Shown: piece by piece, positions 1-7,770 of the stretch
How positions within the stretch are numbered: the stretch's first letter is position 1
Layout of the letters: the number at the start of each line of letters is the position of its first letter
Origin: Tieghemiomyces parasiticus
Taxonomy: Eukaryota > Kickxellomycota > Dimargaritomycetes > Dimargaritales > Dimargaritaceae
Assembly: GCA_027575765.1 (NCBI GenBank)
Contig: JANBPT010001333.1
Location: 1 to 10,570, forward strand
Length of the DNA: 10,570 nt
Reading direction: 5' to 3'
Program-made: the position numbers and the translations under genes
Notes under the pieces: generated by a model
Database searches by the model: none
The model's input: the letters and a program-made list of their open reading frames with translations, nothing else
What the model was told of the DNA's origin: nothing

Positions 1-821
1 AAATTGTGGGGAATAGGGTCAGTGGCGTCCACAGAGACAACAGAGGATGGGGCGGAGAAGTGTAAGCCGGCTTCAGAAATCCTAAACGGGCAGAGAATGG
101 GCAGTTGGGGCGAGGTGGGGGGGGGCGCGATACAAGGTCCTGGAGGAAGGCAAGTTTTATACTGGTCGCGAGTGGCTTCCCCAAATGCACAGGCCGCTGG
201 GCCTGTCGTAGGTTAAGTGAGGGCTCGGTATGTCGGCGGCTCCGCGTGACAAAGGAGGCAGTGAAAAAAGGTGGAGCTGGACGATCTGCCGTCCGCCTTC
301 CTATCGGCCACACCCATCTAACTAGTATGCATAAAGCGACCGAGTCGCAGCTTCATGGTGAACAAAGAGGCGGGCAGTGGGGACATCGTATTGCGGCAGT
401 GACCTCTCTATCCAATCATAGGTATCCCGAATGCCATTTTGGCCACGTATGTGGGAGGTCGCAGAAGAAGGAAAGGAAGAGAGGGTAAATGGGACGAAGC
501 CGCGACAGGCGTCCCTTTGTCCATGTCTCGCGTACATCCCTTCACTCCTCTATCATCTAACGGGCCCAGCGGCACGGCATGTAGTGGCCAGAGGTCAAGG
601 TAGCACGGCGCTCGGCTGCGACGCCAATACGGAGGCCCCTCTGGCTAAAGCGGGCGATACTGCCGGGTACCCAAAGGCAAGCATGCGCGTGTTCCAATTG
701 GGGAGGCGGCTACAATCCGAAGGGAAAGCGATGACCCCTCAGTTCCGATATATTGATTTAATACTAGAGTACATAGATATAGCGCAGCTAGTGCGGTAGA
801 GCGGGCGGGTATGGTCCGGGA
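1..821. other. region without a supported gene, downstream of the minus-strand gene
   Basis: GC-rich sequence with several overlapping open frames on both strands, none with a recognisable domain, a convincing start context or splice sites that link to another frame. The left part contains a run of ten G (about 117-126). The stretch next to 821 should carry the 3' UTR of the minus-strand gene. Read on the minus strand, 740-780 is AT-rich and could hold its polyadenylation signal, but no exact AATAAA is present. I see no RNA gene here. Confidence 0.4.
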
Positions 822-2850
822 CTATTGGAGCATATCCACAATCTCATGCTTGAGGTTGCCCGGGGGCAACGAATTGACCGCATCCTGTATAAACGTCGCC
901 AAGGGGCCTGTAGCGGTGGTGCGGGAAATGGCTGCCAGCACCCGCCAGTGACATTGGGATTCGTTTGGGGAGGCCTGGAGGGCCTGACAGTACGCAGCGG
1001 CCACCAGCTGGTGGCGAACGGAGCTCTGAGCAGGAATGTAGGGACCAAGTCGCGCCCACATTGACCAGGCTGCCTGGCTGTTTGGTGCTTCAGCATCTGC
1101 TCCAGAGGCCATAAAGTGCCGGCCTAATAGGTCTTCAATGAGCTGATCGTTCACTGCGCCGTTGCTTCCTGTGGGTTCGGCGAGCCACCATATGATGGCT
1201 AGGACCATTTGCGCCTGGCAGAATGCAGTGGAGCAGGTCCGAGCGGTCCCAGGCAATCATTGTGAAGGAAGGGGTTGGTTATAACCAAGTCGATGCTGGA
1301 CGTGACACGTGGCAAAAGGTAAAATTCATTCGTGCGGCGTCTTACCTTCAACACCGGATCCGAGCCCGGCAAAACGGAGGCAATGGTGTCCAATTGTGCT
1401 GCCCTTTGCAGGGCCGTCGCTTCGCCCAGGGCTTGGTACCGTGTCTCCAGGATCCGGGCCGCAGGTTCGCAGGCGACGACAAGCCGATTCCAAGCCTGGC
1501 GGTCCGCAAGAGGCTCGGCGGCGAGGATCACTTGGGAATTAACGACGATTATCGGATGAGGGTTGGTAATATGGCACAGCATTAAATGATTAGAGTTACG
1601 ATCAACCGGTCGGTACGGAGGGAAAAAACCACTGGACACGTGGTGGGACGCCTGCTTAACCTGCCCTCGTAAGCCACAGACTACCTCTCGGGCTAATCGA
1701 CCTACCCGTTGCGGAGTTTAGGGAGGGGCTTAGTGGTGGCGCTTCTCTATCGACCAACACGGCAATTTGGCCGAGAACATCGATGGCCCCGGCGGCCTGG
1801 GTACTCGCGACTAGGAACTCTATATCGTTCTTATCGGTAGGAGCAACGAATAACGGCCCACCATAACGTCCGAGTATGGTGGCGTAGAGCGGGCTCGGCA
1901 GATAGACGTTGCCGAGTAGAGTGGCCACGAACACGTGCGCGGCCCAGCGGTAGTCTTCCCCAGTGGGAAGGTCGATTATCCCTGTTGCGGCGCATTGGTG
2001 GTCTACCCATGTATGCAGGCGCTCAAGGGAGGCAATTGACCAGCCGGCCAGGGTCGTCTGAAGCCGCTGGCATACCCCATGTCGATTAGTGACGTCCGCT
2101 AGAGACCAGGTATTCACCTGGCTCGTCCGGGCGACGATGAGGTGACCAGCCACAGTGCAGGCCTCACGGTACACGGCCCCCTCGCCGACATTGGGCGTTA
2201 AGAAATCGCCCGGCCCGGGGGTCAAGGTTGGCATGGGGGGAATGGAAGGGAGTAATTCGCTAGTGAGGGGTATGCATTACGAGGGTCGAGGTTGGCAGGG
2301 CCCTCACCACTTCCACCCACTTTAGGAGTGAGCCTGGTTAATGGCCCAGATTGACCCGTCAGCCATACCTCACCATCACCCTGGAGCAGCACAAGTACTG
2401 CCTGGCAGAGCGTTGGCCGAATAATAGGCTTGAATGGGGCCGAATCTAGGGCCACTGGTCCACGTGATGGGGTGGTGGGCCACACGGCCAGGGTTGAATC
2501 CCGACGCCACGCTAGCCCCAGACCTGGGGCCACCTTTTTGTCGCTGGTATACAGTCAAATTGTGCGTTACGTGTCTTGCGTGGAATGCCCGCTTATAATT
2601 TCATACCCCGACGACGTTGTACAGACCTGCGCTCATTAACCCGGCTGTCCTGCAGATCTATTCTCATTAACCCGGTCATCGTCTGCCTCCCTTACCCCTG
2701 GCCCCTAGGCCAGCTGCTGCGGGCTCCATGGCCTTCTCTAAGGTTAATTGGGAAGGAATCGCTCTTAGCGCCGATGGCCGACGCTAGAGCACCCTTCAAC
2801 CGGACTCCAGTGGTGCCTCTCTCCCCCATAGCACCTGACGAATTGACCAT
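822..2850 (-). CDS. multi-exon gene, possible Mediator subunit 16 (Med16/Sin4-like), frame broken at two junctions
   Basis: Proposed exons on the minus strand: 2850-2696 (weak first exon), 2543-2308, 2259-1706, 1631-1346 and 1214-822 including the stop, about 541 codons. The second exon reads like beta-propeller blades (GLAWRRDSTLAVW, then AVLVLLQGDGEVWL). It resembles the fungal Med16 segment in which a PF-P-R stretch is followed by a strand pair of the type ALVxxxxxGxVxLL. The third exon has HLIVARTSQVNTWSL, again blade-like. Exons 4 and 5 encode a helical C-terminal region (AWNRLVVACEPAARILETRY; QLIEDLLGRHF). Med16 is a tail-module subunit that links activators to RNA polymerase II. The exon 4/5 junction is clean: AAG before GTAAGA at 1345, CAG at 1217-1215, both phase 0, 131-base intron. 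The exon 1/2 junction is also phase-consistent (phase 2, 152 bases). Junctions 2/3 and 3/4 are each one base out of frame. The total is shorter than typical fungal Med16. The identity rests on pattern memory only, so an unrelated propeller protein or a decaying gene is possible. Confidence 0.4.
1215..1345 (-). other. spliceosomal intron, minus-strand gene, exon 4/5
   Basis: On the minus strand the donor is GTAAGA after AAG (1348-1346), and the acceptor is TGCCAG ending at 1215, followed by GCGCAAATG. It joins two long open frames in phase 0, giving SDPVLK/AQMVLAIIWW. This is the best-supported splice event of the minus-strand gene. Confidence 0.75.
1632..1705 (-). other. probable intron, minus-strand gene, exon 3/4 (frame mismatch)
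   Basis: The donor GTAGGT follows ACGG (exon end 1706, phase 1). The acceptor is GTGTCCAG ending at 1632, and the frame that follows needs phase 2. The intron is 74 bases. The exon then begins with a run of six T (minus strand; A run 1623-1628 on the plus strand). One more T in that run would restore the frame. A non-consensus GTCGAT donor three bases away would also give phase 2. Confidence 0.4.
2544..2695 (-). other. possible intron, minus-strand gene, exon 1/2
   Basis: The donor is GTAAGG at 2695 and the acceptor is TATACCAG ending at 2544. The length is 152 bases, close to the 150-base introns of the neighbouring PQ-loop gene. Phase 2 on both sides forms a glycine codon. The upstream exon (ATG at 2850, or in frame at 2829) has no recognisable similarity, so only the phase and length argue for it. 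Confidence 0.35.
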
Positions 2851-3255
2851 TAAGTGGGACCAGTCAGGTGACCTATCAGCCCAAGCGGCCAAGTCGCTTT
2901 ACATGGCCACTGGCTAGGTCCAATTGATGTGGTCAGCCGTGACCGGGGGCTTGTGCCCCGGGCCTAATCTTTTAACCAGCTGCCCAGAAGCTGCTACCTC
3001 CCAAAGTGACACCCATTCTCACCCACCATTACGTGCGCCCCTATTGAATTCCACTAGCCCCGCTACAAACGCGTACCCCCCCCTCGTCCTCATTCCTACC
3101 GCGTACCTTGCCGCAGCCTCCTGTCATCTGCTTGGATAGCCCGCCAACCGCTTGAACGTCAGCATTCCCGACACCGTCTGGGTCTGGATTCTTTAAGCCA
3201 CGCCACCGTATCCGCTTTAAGTTTCCTCATCGAGCTTCCGACCGGACACCTCGCC
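2851..3255. promoter_or_regulatory. shared divergent promoter region between the minus-strand gene and the PQ-loop gene
   Basis: About 400 bases separate the proposed minus-strand start (2850) from the plus-strand start (3256), so both promoters should lie here. The plus strand is pyrimidine-rich over 2990-3130, including a run of seven C near 3077. No clear TATA box is present for either gene. The open frames in this stretch are proline- and serine-rich and look non-coding. An open plus-strand frame ending in SLYMATG (to 2917) is the only other candidate, and it has no start or splice support. Confidence 0.45.
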
Positions 3256-4608
3256 ATGGCTGACCAGTGCGTCGAGATACCACCCAACCACGCCCAAACC
3301 GCCCTTGGCGTCGCCCTGTGTATTGGCACATTCCTGTCGTACCTACCGCAGGTAAGTCCACCCGACTATATGTTAGGCCGGCGAATGAGGGCCGCCTGGG
3401 CACTTTGGCTCCTCCCAAGGCACTGTATCCTAGCTCATGGCCACTGGCCCTAACCTCGCGCCGCAAGTATCGCCCTGCCACCTCCCCGACCCTCCCTACA
3501 GCACATCAAGATCGTTGTGAACCGGTCCAGTGAGGGCTTCAGTCCGTTTTTCCTGTTGCTAGGCACCGTTTCGGCCTTCTGTAACGTCAACAACATCTTC
3601 CTGTTGCAGCTTAATTCCCTGCTCTGCTGCCAAGTCTGGGTAAGCGACCGGGCCCGTTGGATTCTCTTAGGGTCTCCTCGACGCCCGTGCGGGACCCCGC
3701 CGGGCAACCTTAACCATAGTAAGAGCCACTAGAGCTCGAGCGGCTAGTCGGATTGCTTACCTGCCTAGCGACTCCCCGGCCTTCCTCCCCCACCTTTTTC
3801 CTTGCCTTGTCTCCAGGACCTAGGTGACTGTCTGGTCAACTCCCTCGGCGTCTGGCAGATTTCGACGCAATGGTTCATGTTCTTTGGCATCTTTGTGCTG
3901 TACCAGATCTACTTCCCGGCCCACCTCAAGTACGCGTTACCCACTTCAACCGGCAGCAGCGCACCTAGCCATAAGACGGAAACGGCCGAGTGGGCGGCCG
4001 CCCAGGCCGTCCGTCGGGCCGTTCTGGGCCACATGGCCCTCACCGCCTTCCTGAGCTTTGCCCTGGCGGTCACATTCGAGCCCCAGGACTGGCAGATTCA
4101 GACCTGGGCCGCAGTCCTGGGGATCTTTAGTATGGTGCTGGCGTGCATGCAGTTTTTCCCGCAGATTTACAAGACGTGGTGTCGCAAGGTAGGTGTGATA
4201 TACACGGTTTCCCTCCCTCCTTCTGTTGGGCGCTTATCAGGCTTGAATGGCGCTAGGCTTTGTTATAGCCATACGCGCTCACCAAACACCGCCCGCTTCT
4301 TCCTGACTCATTCCCTTAACTCTATCGGCTCTATCTAGTCCGTCGGGGCCCTGAGTATCCCCATGATGCTGATGCAGACGCCCGGCGGTTTCCTGTTTGC
4401 CTACTCCATCTATGTTCGCCCGGGTGTCAACTGGACCTCGTGGATTACCTACCTCATGTCGGCCATCCTTCAGGGCATTCTGCTAACCATATGTATCGCT
4501 TGGCACTTCCGCGAGCGTCGGGAGCGTGCGGCAGCGGAACGTTGCCGCGAAGTGGCGACGACCAATGCTCTGGGGGCTTCAGAAACGAGTCCCCTACTCG
4601 GATCGTAA
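3256..4608 (+). CDS. PQ-loop repeat membrane transporter, 4 exons, 291 aa
   Basis: Exons are 3256-3351, 3502-3639, 3817-4188 and 4339-4608, with every junction in phase 0. The ATG at 3256 lies in a good context (tcgccATGG). The protein has seven hydrophobic segments, the usual PQ-loop fold: residues about 12-30, 47-68, 93-112, 144-162, 172-192, 209-228 and 236-258. The first PQ motif is LSYLPQ (P31-Q32) followed by HIKIVVNRSSEGFSP. The second is MQFFPQIYKTWCRK (P193-Q194) followed by SVGALSIPM. Both belong to the cystinosin/Ypq family pattern, whose proven members export amino acids from the lysosome or vacuole. The substrate of this fungal branch is not known to me. The last residues, ETSPLLGS, fit the acidic dileucine signal [DE]xxxL[LI] (E284, L288, L289), used for sorting to vacuole or lysosome. 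Length is normal and nothing is broken. It is divergent to the minus-strand gene. Confidence 0.9.
3352..3501 (+). other. intron 1 of PQ-loop gene
   Basis: The donor is GTAAGT immediately after the PQ codons (CAG 3349-3351), and the acceptor is CCCTACAG ending at 3501. It is 150 bases, phase 0. It splits the first PQ motif exactly between Q32 and H33. Confidence 0.9.
3640..3816 (+). other. intron 2 of PQ-loop gene
   Basis: The donor is GTAAGC after TGG (3637-3639), and the acceptor is TGTCTCCAG ending at 3816 behind a pyrimidine tract (CCTCCCCCACCTTTTTCC). It is 177 bases, phase 0, joining CCQVW to DLGDCLVNS. Confidence 0.85.
4189..4338 (+). other. intron 3 of PQ-loop gene
   Basis: The donor is GTAGGT after AAG (4186-4188), and the acceptor is CTATCTAG ending at 4338. 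Branch-like CTGAC (about 4303) or CTTAAC precedes it. It is 150 bases, phase 0, and falls inside the second PQ-loop repeat, eight residues after P193-Q194. Confidence 0.85.
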
Positions 4609-5060
4609 GCCACAAGTTATGGGGAATGGGGCTACCTATATGGGCTCGTTGCCAGTAGCGTGTGCGCTCAAAGTCGCCAAATATTGCTTTATTTCATTAA
4701 ACGGACATATCGTCGATATCCTTGTTGCTGCACCGCGCATGCGCGAGGCACATGGGTATACTTCGATTTCCACTCTCAGAACGACAGCCCTTCCCCCTTT
4801 TCTCTTGGGTGGTGTCTAACCATTGGCTTCAGAGGACTTGCCAGGCTATACCTCAGGTCTTGTGATGTTTCAGACTCCTAGGAGCTTATTCCCCCAACTG
4901 CGCCTAAATCGACATACCTCGATTCCATGACAACAAAGCTACCACTTTCCACGTACATTAACTCAAGCTCTGTTCCTACCGAACCTAGCGGTGGGAAACC
5001 TGGGGACAGAGTCGCCACGGTGAGGTGAGTCCAGCGGCTGGGCCACTGAGAGGGTGCCCT
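4609..5060. other. intergenic region between PQ-loop gene and gag gene
   Basis: Contains the 3' UTR of the PQ-loop gene and the upstream region of gag. The AT-rich stretch 4680-4705 (ATATTGCTTTATTTCATTAA) is the likeliest place for the PQ-loop polyadenylation site, although no exact AATAAA is seen. Short open frames here are shadows. I found no LTR, primer-binding site or polypurine tract that would belong to the following gag gene. Confidence 0.4.
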
Positions 5061-5062
5061 CC

Positions 5063-5070
5063 TATATAAT
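5063..5070 (+). promoter_or_regulatory. TATA box for the gag-like gene
   Basis: TATATAAT lies 138 bases upstream of the gag ATG, inside an otherwise GC-rich stretch. The leader that follows is pyrimidine-rich, which suits a start site near 5095 and a 5' UTR of about 110 bases. If correct, the gene has its own RNA polymerase II promoter and does not rely on an LTR that I can see. Confidence 0.5.
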
Positions 5071-5207
5071 CGAGCCCTCCCTGGGCCTCGTCCGAGAATT
5101 ATCTAGCGCCTTTTACGCTGCTTATCTGCCGTCAATCCGTCTGTAACTTCTATAACCCCTGGTGCCCTTCTGTATTCAATTTACCTTTGGTCTCTACCCC
5201 GTACAAT

Positions 5208-6485
5208 ATGGCTCCCAGACCCTTTGCAGCCTCGGGCGTTCCCGCCTTAGCCGGCCGTGAACCGGATCCCTATAATTTCTCCAACTACCACGTCTTCGTG
5301 AAGCGCTTCGACCTTTACTGCCGGTACTGGGGTTACCAGGGCGAGGAAATCCGTGACGCCCTGCTGCCGCTCGTCCCCCCTGACGTTGCCGATCTGGTTA
5401 AGTATGCTCCGCTATCCACCGACAAGGATTGGGACGGACTCTGCGAGGCCCTTGTCTCCTACGGCGACGCTCAACATGAGCGCATTGGACCCCGCCTTGC
5501 CGTGGCCCGTTTGGAAGAGGTGGTTTCTTCGGACCGGGGGTTCGGTGGTTCCCGAGGGCTAATCATGCGGCTGGAATCGTTGTTTTCGGCGGTGCCGGGC
5601 CTTTCTGACCAACGTCGCTACAAGTACCTGGCCGAGGCGTTCAACTTGCAATCCGACGACCTTTCCGGGCTATCTGCAGACATGGCCAAGGAGCGTTACC
5701 TCTCCAAAAAGAATATGTTGCTGGCGGCTGAACGTGATGCAATTAGCCAGTTCCGTATTTCTCCGATTGATCATCCGCTGACCGGGTCCCAACTCGAGCT
5801 GGGTCCACACGTCCAAGGACCCGACCCTCTCTCGGGCCCATCCGTGCGAAAGGCCGTCCCGCGTCCGACCAATTCCCTGGGCCCTGCCGCACTTGTAGCC
5901 GGCCCACCGTCTACCGATAACCAGGCTACCACTGCGTCTCCGGCGTTGCTGCGTTCCTCTGTCGCGAAGAATGGTAACCTGGAAACGGCAGCATCGCAGC
6001 CCAAACCCAAGAGGTGGCGCTTGAGTGTCGATGCGGCCCGCCTCCCACCGTTGGCGTCCCGCTTCCCCCATACCCCGCTATTTGAAAAGGTTAAACCGGT
6101 CTGCTACTACTGCGAACAGGAAGGCCACTTACTGCGCTACTGCCCAGATTTGTCGGTCGACCTCGCCGCTAACAAAGCCAAGCTGGATGGTGGCACAGTG
6201 ACCTTCCCTAACGGACGGCATGTTCCGCGCAACTTTGGTGCTGGTGGCATCAAGCATCTTATTCACAATCCCCCGGCCTACCTTAAGGCGCCTATCCGCA
6301 CTCATCCGGCGCATTTGGGCGAAACCCCCCCTGCCATGGAGGGGAATGTCGCGAGAAGTCGCCAGGCGGGACAAGCCGAAGCGGGTGGCCTCGGTCACTC
6401 CATTCCAATCGACCGTAGTGGCAACGCGGCACGTCCTGGATCGCCATCCGATATATCGATTTACTCCTGGGACGATGAATTGTAA
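5208..6485 (+). CDS. retrotransposon Gag-like protein with CCHC zinc knuckle, standalone, 425 aa
   Basis: A single exon. The start at 5208 is the first ATG, in good context (caatATGG); the frame is open a little further upstream but without ATG. Residues about 14-180 resemble the helical capsid domain of fungal Ty3-type Gag: YNFSNYHVFVKRFDLYCRYW, then DWDGLCEALVSYGD, then a helical second half. A proline- and serine-rich linker (about 185-285) carries a basic patch, KPKRWR (266-271), that could bind RNA or act as a nuclear signal. The zinc knuckle is CX2CX4HX4C, with C299, C302, H307 and C312. After it comes a segment (GGTVTFPNGRHVPRN) of a type also seen in fungal Gags. In an active element Gag packages the RNA into particles. 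Here no protease, reverse transcriptase, integrase or LTR follows: within 100 bases the sequence becomes AT-rich and non-coding. The frame is intact, so it is either a recent relic or a domesticated Gag. Confidence 0.8.
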   Translation: MAPRPFAASGVPALAGREPDPYNFSNYHVFVKRFDLYCRYWGYQGEEIRDALLPLVPPDVADLVKYAPLSTDKDWDGLCEALVSYGDAQHERIGPRLAVARLEEVVSSDRGFGGSRGLIMRLESLFSAVPGLSDQRRYKYLAEAFNLQSDDLSGLSADMAKERYLSKKNMLLAAERDAISQFRISPIDHPLTGSQLELGPHVQGPDPLSGPSVRKAVPRPTNSLGPAALVAGPPSTDNQATTASPALLRSSVAKNGNLETAASQPKPKRWRLSVDAARLPPLASRFPHTPLFEKVKPVCYYCEQEGHLLRYCPDLSVDLAANKAKLDGGTVTFPNGRHVPRNFGAGGIKHLIHNPPAYLKAPIRTHPAHLGETPPAMEGNVARSRQAGQAEAGGLGHSIPIDRSGNAARPGSPSDISIYSWDDEL

Positions 6486-7234
6486 AGTTAGTGTTTTTCG
6501 TTGCCGCACTGGCTTATCGTCATTATTCTCCTCCTATCTTGTCGCTTCGGTGGGAATCTGTATATCTTAGGTGTCAGCTATAACAATATAACCAAATCAT
6601 AACGTCAAGTGAAGCAGTACGCTACTGAAACAATAGGGATTGGGGCTATTAGGCAATTCATCCGTAGCTACTTTGCATGTTAGGACAAAGGTTTCGGGAC
6701 CCAGCGCGGGAAACACTTCTGGTGTGAATTAATTATTAGCATCGACCGTTATACTTTGATTGATGAGGCCTTCCATGGCGATGGATCCATGGAAACCTCG
6801 TTTCTTGGTTGCTATGATTGATTACCTGTCTTCTATATAGGGGCTACCATGGCAGGTTTTTTTGTAACTCTTTCACTTCTTGTACGCACTTTACTCCTTA
6901 ATGTTTAACAAACCTGTCTCGCCTCTTCATCCGGTGACCAGTCTTACCTTTCCCCGCTACATTATTTGATATTCCAACTTTCCAATATCGCTACAGAATC
7001 CATGCTACCACTTATACCTTACGTGTGGCCAAGAAAACACGGTAGGTGATGTCAACTGACACGATGGGTGTTTATCACCCAACGAAACAACCAACGGAAG
7101 CTGCTCGTTTTGGTCTAATGAGCGGGGGGGGGAATGCCCAACCTTGATATACTGTTTCTTAGACCATACTTTTTACCGACTGGCGGTGTTTCTAACCTTG
7201 CCAGGCATCCTGTCGAGGTATTTCTGGGACTAGA
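6486..7234. other. AT-rich intergenic region after gag
   Basis: Composition drops abruptly from GC-rich coding sequence to AT-rich sequence just after the gag stop codon. Both strands are full of stop codons, with no ORF above about 60 codons. It includes an inverted repeat (6765-6799, listed separately), a run of nine G near 7123-7131, and a possible 3' splice site (TTTCTAACCTTGCCAG, ending at about 7203) just upstream of the first cysteine-rich gene. No pol-derived sequence is recognisable. Confidence 0.5.
6765..6799. repeat. inverted repeat (hairpin)
   Basis: The arms TTCCATGG (6771-6778) and CCATGGAA (6787-6794) are perfect reverse complements around an eight-base loop. The stem continues outside with GAGG against CCTC after a small bulge. 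The central sequence CGATGGAT repeats part of the arm. In RNA this would be a stable hairpin. No function is evident. Confidence 0.6.
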
Positions 7235-7435
7235 ATGTGCCGACGCGTTTATACCGACTTCCGGTGCGGGTGGCGTGGATGTAATAGTCATGTAGAATTC
7301 TGTCTGGCGGCATACGGTATGGGCAACAGTCTGCCACGCTTTTGCGGTCGCTACCGTCCGTACCGCATTGAACTCTCACGGTCCGTTTGCCGTCTGCCTG
7401 ACTGCAATTTGTGTAGCCGTGGTACTGTACCCTAA
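7235..7435 (+). CDS. small cysteine-rich protein A, 66 aa, unknown function
   Basis: A single-exon ORF starting ATGTGC, with no recognised family. Cysteines are at residues 2, 11, 16, 23, 37, 52, 57 and 60, with histidine 19. The spacing C-x8-C-x11-C-x13-C-x14-C-x4-C-x2-C matches protein B (8830-9021) almost exactly, which is the main reason to believe it is coding. The final CxxC and paired cysteines suggest a metal-binding (zinc) fold of the small fungal RING- or knuckle-like type. There is no signal peptide, so a disulfide-rich secreted effector is less likely. The stop (7433-7435) is followed at once by AATAAA (7436-7441), a canonical polyadenylation signal. A weak 3' splice site upstream (about 7203) could add residues in frame, since no stop lies between it and the ATG; my attempt to link it to an upstream exon gave a stop. 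Confidence 0.55.
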   Translation: MCRRVYTDFRCGWRGCNSHVEFCLAAYGMGNSLPRFCGRYRPYRIELSRSVCRLPDCNLCSRGTVP

Positions 7436-7441
7436 AATAAA
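7436..7441 (+). terminator. polyadenylation signal AATAAA after cysteine-rich gene A
   Basis: An exact AATAAA lies directly after the TAA stop. It implies a very short 3' UTR and supports a plus-strand gene ending here. Confidence 0.5.
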
Positions 7442-7515
7442 CAAATTGCCAAGGGTCTCATTATCATACCCTTTAGGCCTATGCATGACCCAGCCATGTC
7501 ACTGACACAAATCTC

Positions 7516-7770
7516 ATGACTCACTCTCGATTAGAGAACATCGCCACGAATCTAAAAGCTACCCTACGTCTCTTTCAGTTTAGATGGCGTATGGAAATAA
7601 TTGAGTATGCCGTACTTTCTATGCTGCCTTGCTTTGTCTTCTGGAAGATATTTTGTAACCCAAAACGCGGCCTTCTCATGTTACCGGCCGCCGTCCCTTG
7701 GTACATTGTCATTGACGTCCGTGTACAGAAAATCCTGACCAACAGTGCCAGTCAATCATATATTCACTGA
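7516..7770 (+). CDS. uncertain ORF, 84 aa, two hydrophobic stretches
   Basis: The ORF starts ATG and runs to TGA in an AT-rich, stop-dense stretch. The middle is hydrophobic: AVLSMLPCFVFWKIF (residues about 32-46) and LLMLPAAVPWYIVIDV (about 53-68), separated by a basic NPKRG. It could be a small two-helix membrane protein. I recognise no family. The codon use is unremarkable, and no TATA box or polyadenylation signal stands out. A chance ORF is quite possible. Confidence 0.2.
   Translation: MTHSRLENIATNLKATLRLFQFRWRMEIIEYAVLSMLPCFVFWKIFCNPKRGLLMLPAAVPWYIVIDVRVQKILTNSASQSYIH

Noticed and set aside
105..799. Overlapping plus-strand open frames of 122-127 codons
   Set aside because: GC-rich DNA gives long chance frames; there is no domain, good start or splice link, and their amino-acid make-up looks random.
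2485..2505. T-loop-like GGGTTGAATCCCGAC
   Set aside because: It lacks the TTC of a real T loop, and it is the antisense of coding sequence in the minus-strand gene.
2728..2787. Short plus-strand frame MAFSKVNWEGIALSADGR that looks like the start of a WD-repeat protein
   Set aside because: It ends in a stop after 19 codons with no donor site nearby, so it cannot be joined to another exon.
5670..6071. Minus-strand ORFs across the gag gene
   Set aside because: They are antisense shadows of a gene with a recognisable capsid domain and zinc knuckle.
6760..6800. Hammerhead ribozyme core (TGATGAG followed by a hairpin and GAAAC)
   Set aside because: The strings TTGATGAG and GGAAACC flank a stem, but the invariant C before UGAUGA is U, the stem would not close directly against the core, and no outer stems I and III can be drawn.
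7002..7203. Upstream exon (ATG at 7002, donor GTAGGT at 7042) spliced to 7204 ahead of cysteine-rich gene A
   Set aside because: Donor phase 1 leads to a stop codon before the gene A frame is reached, so the splice does not extend the protein.
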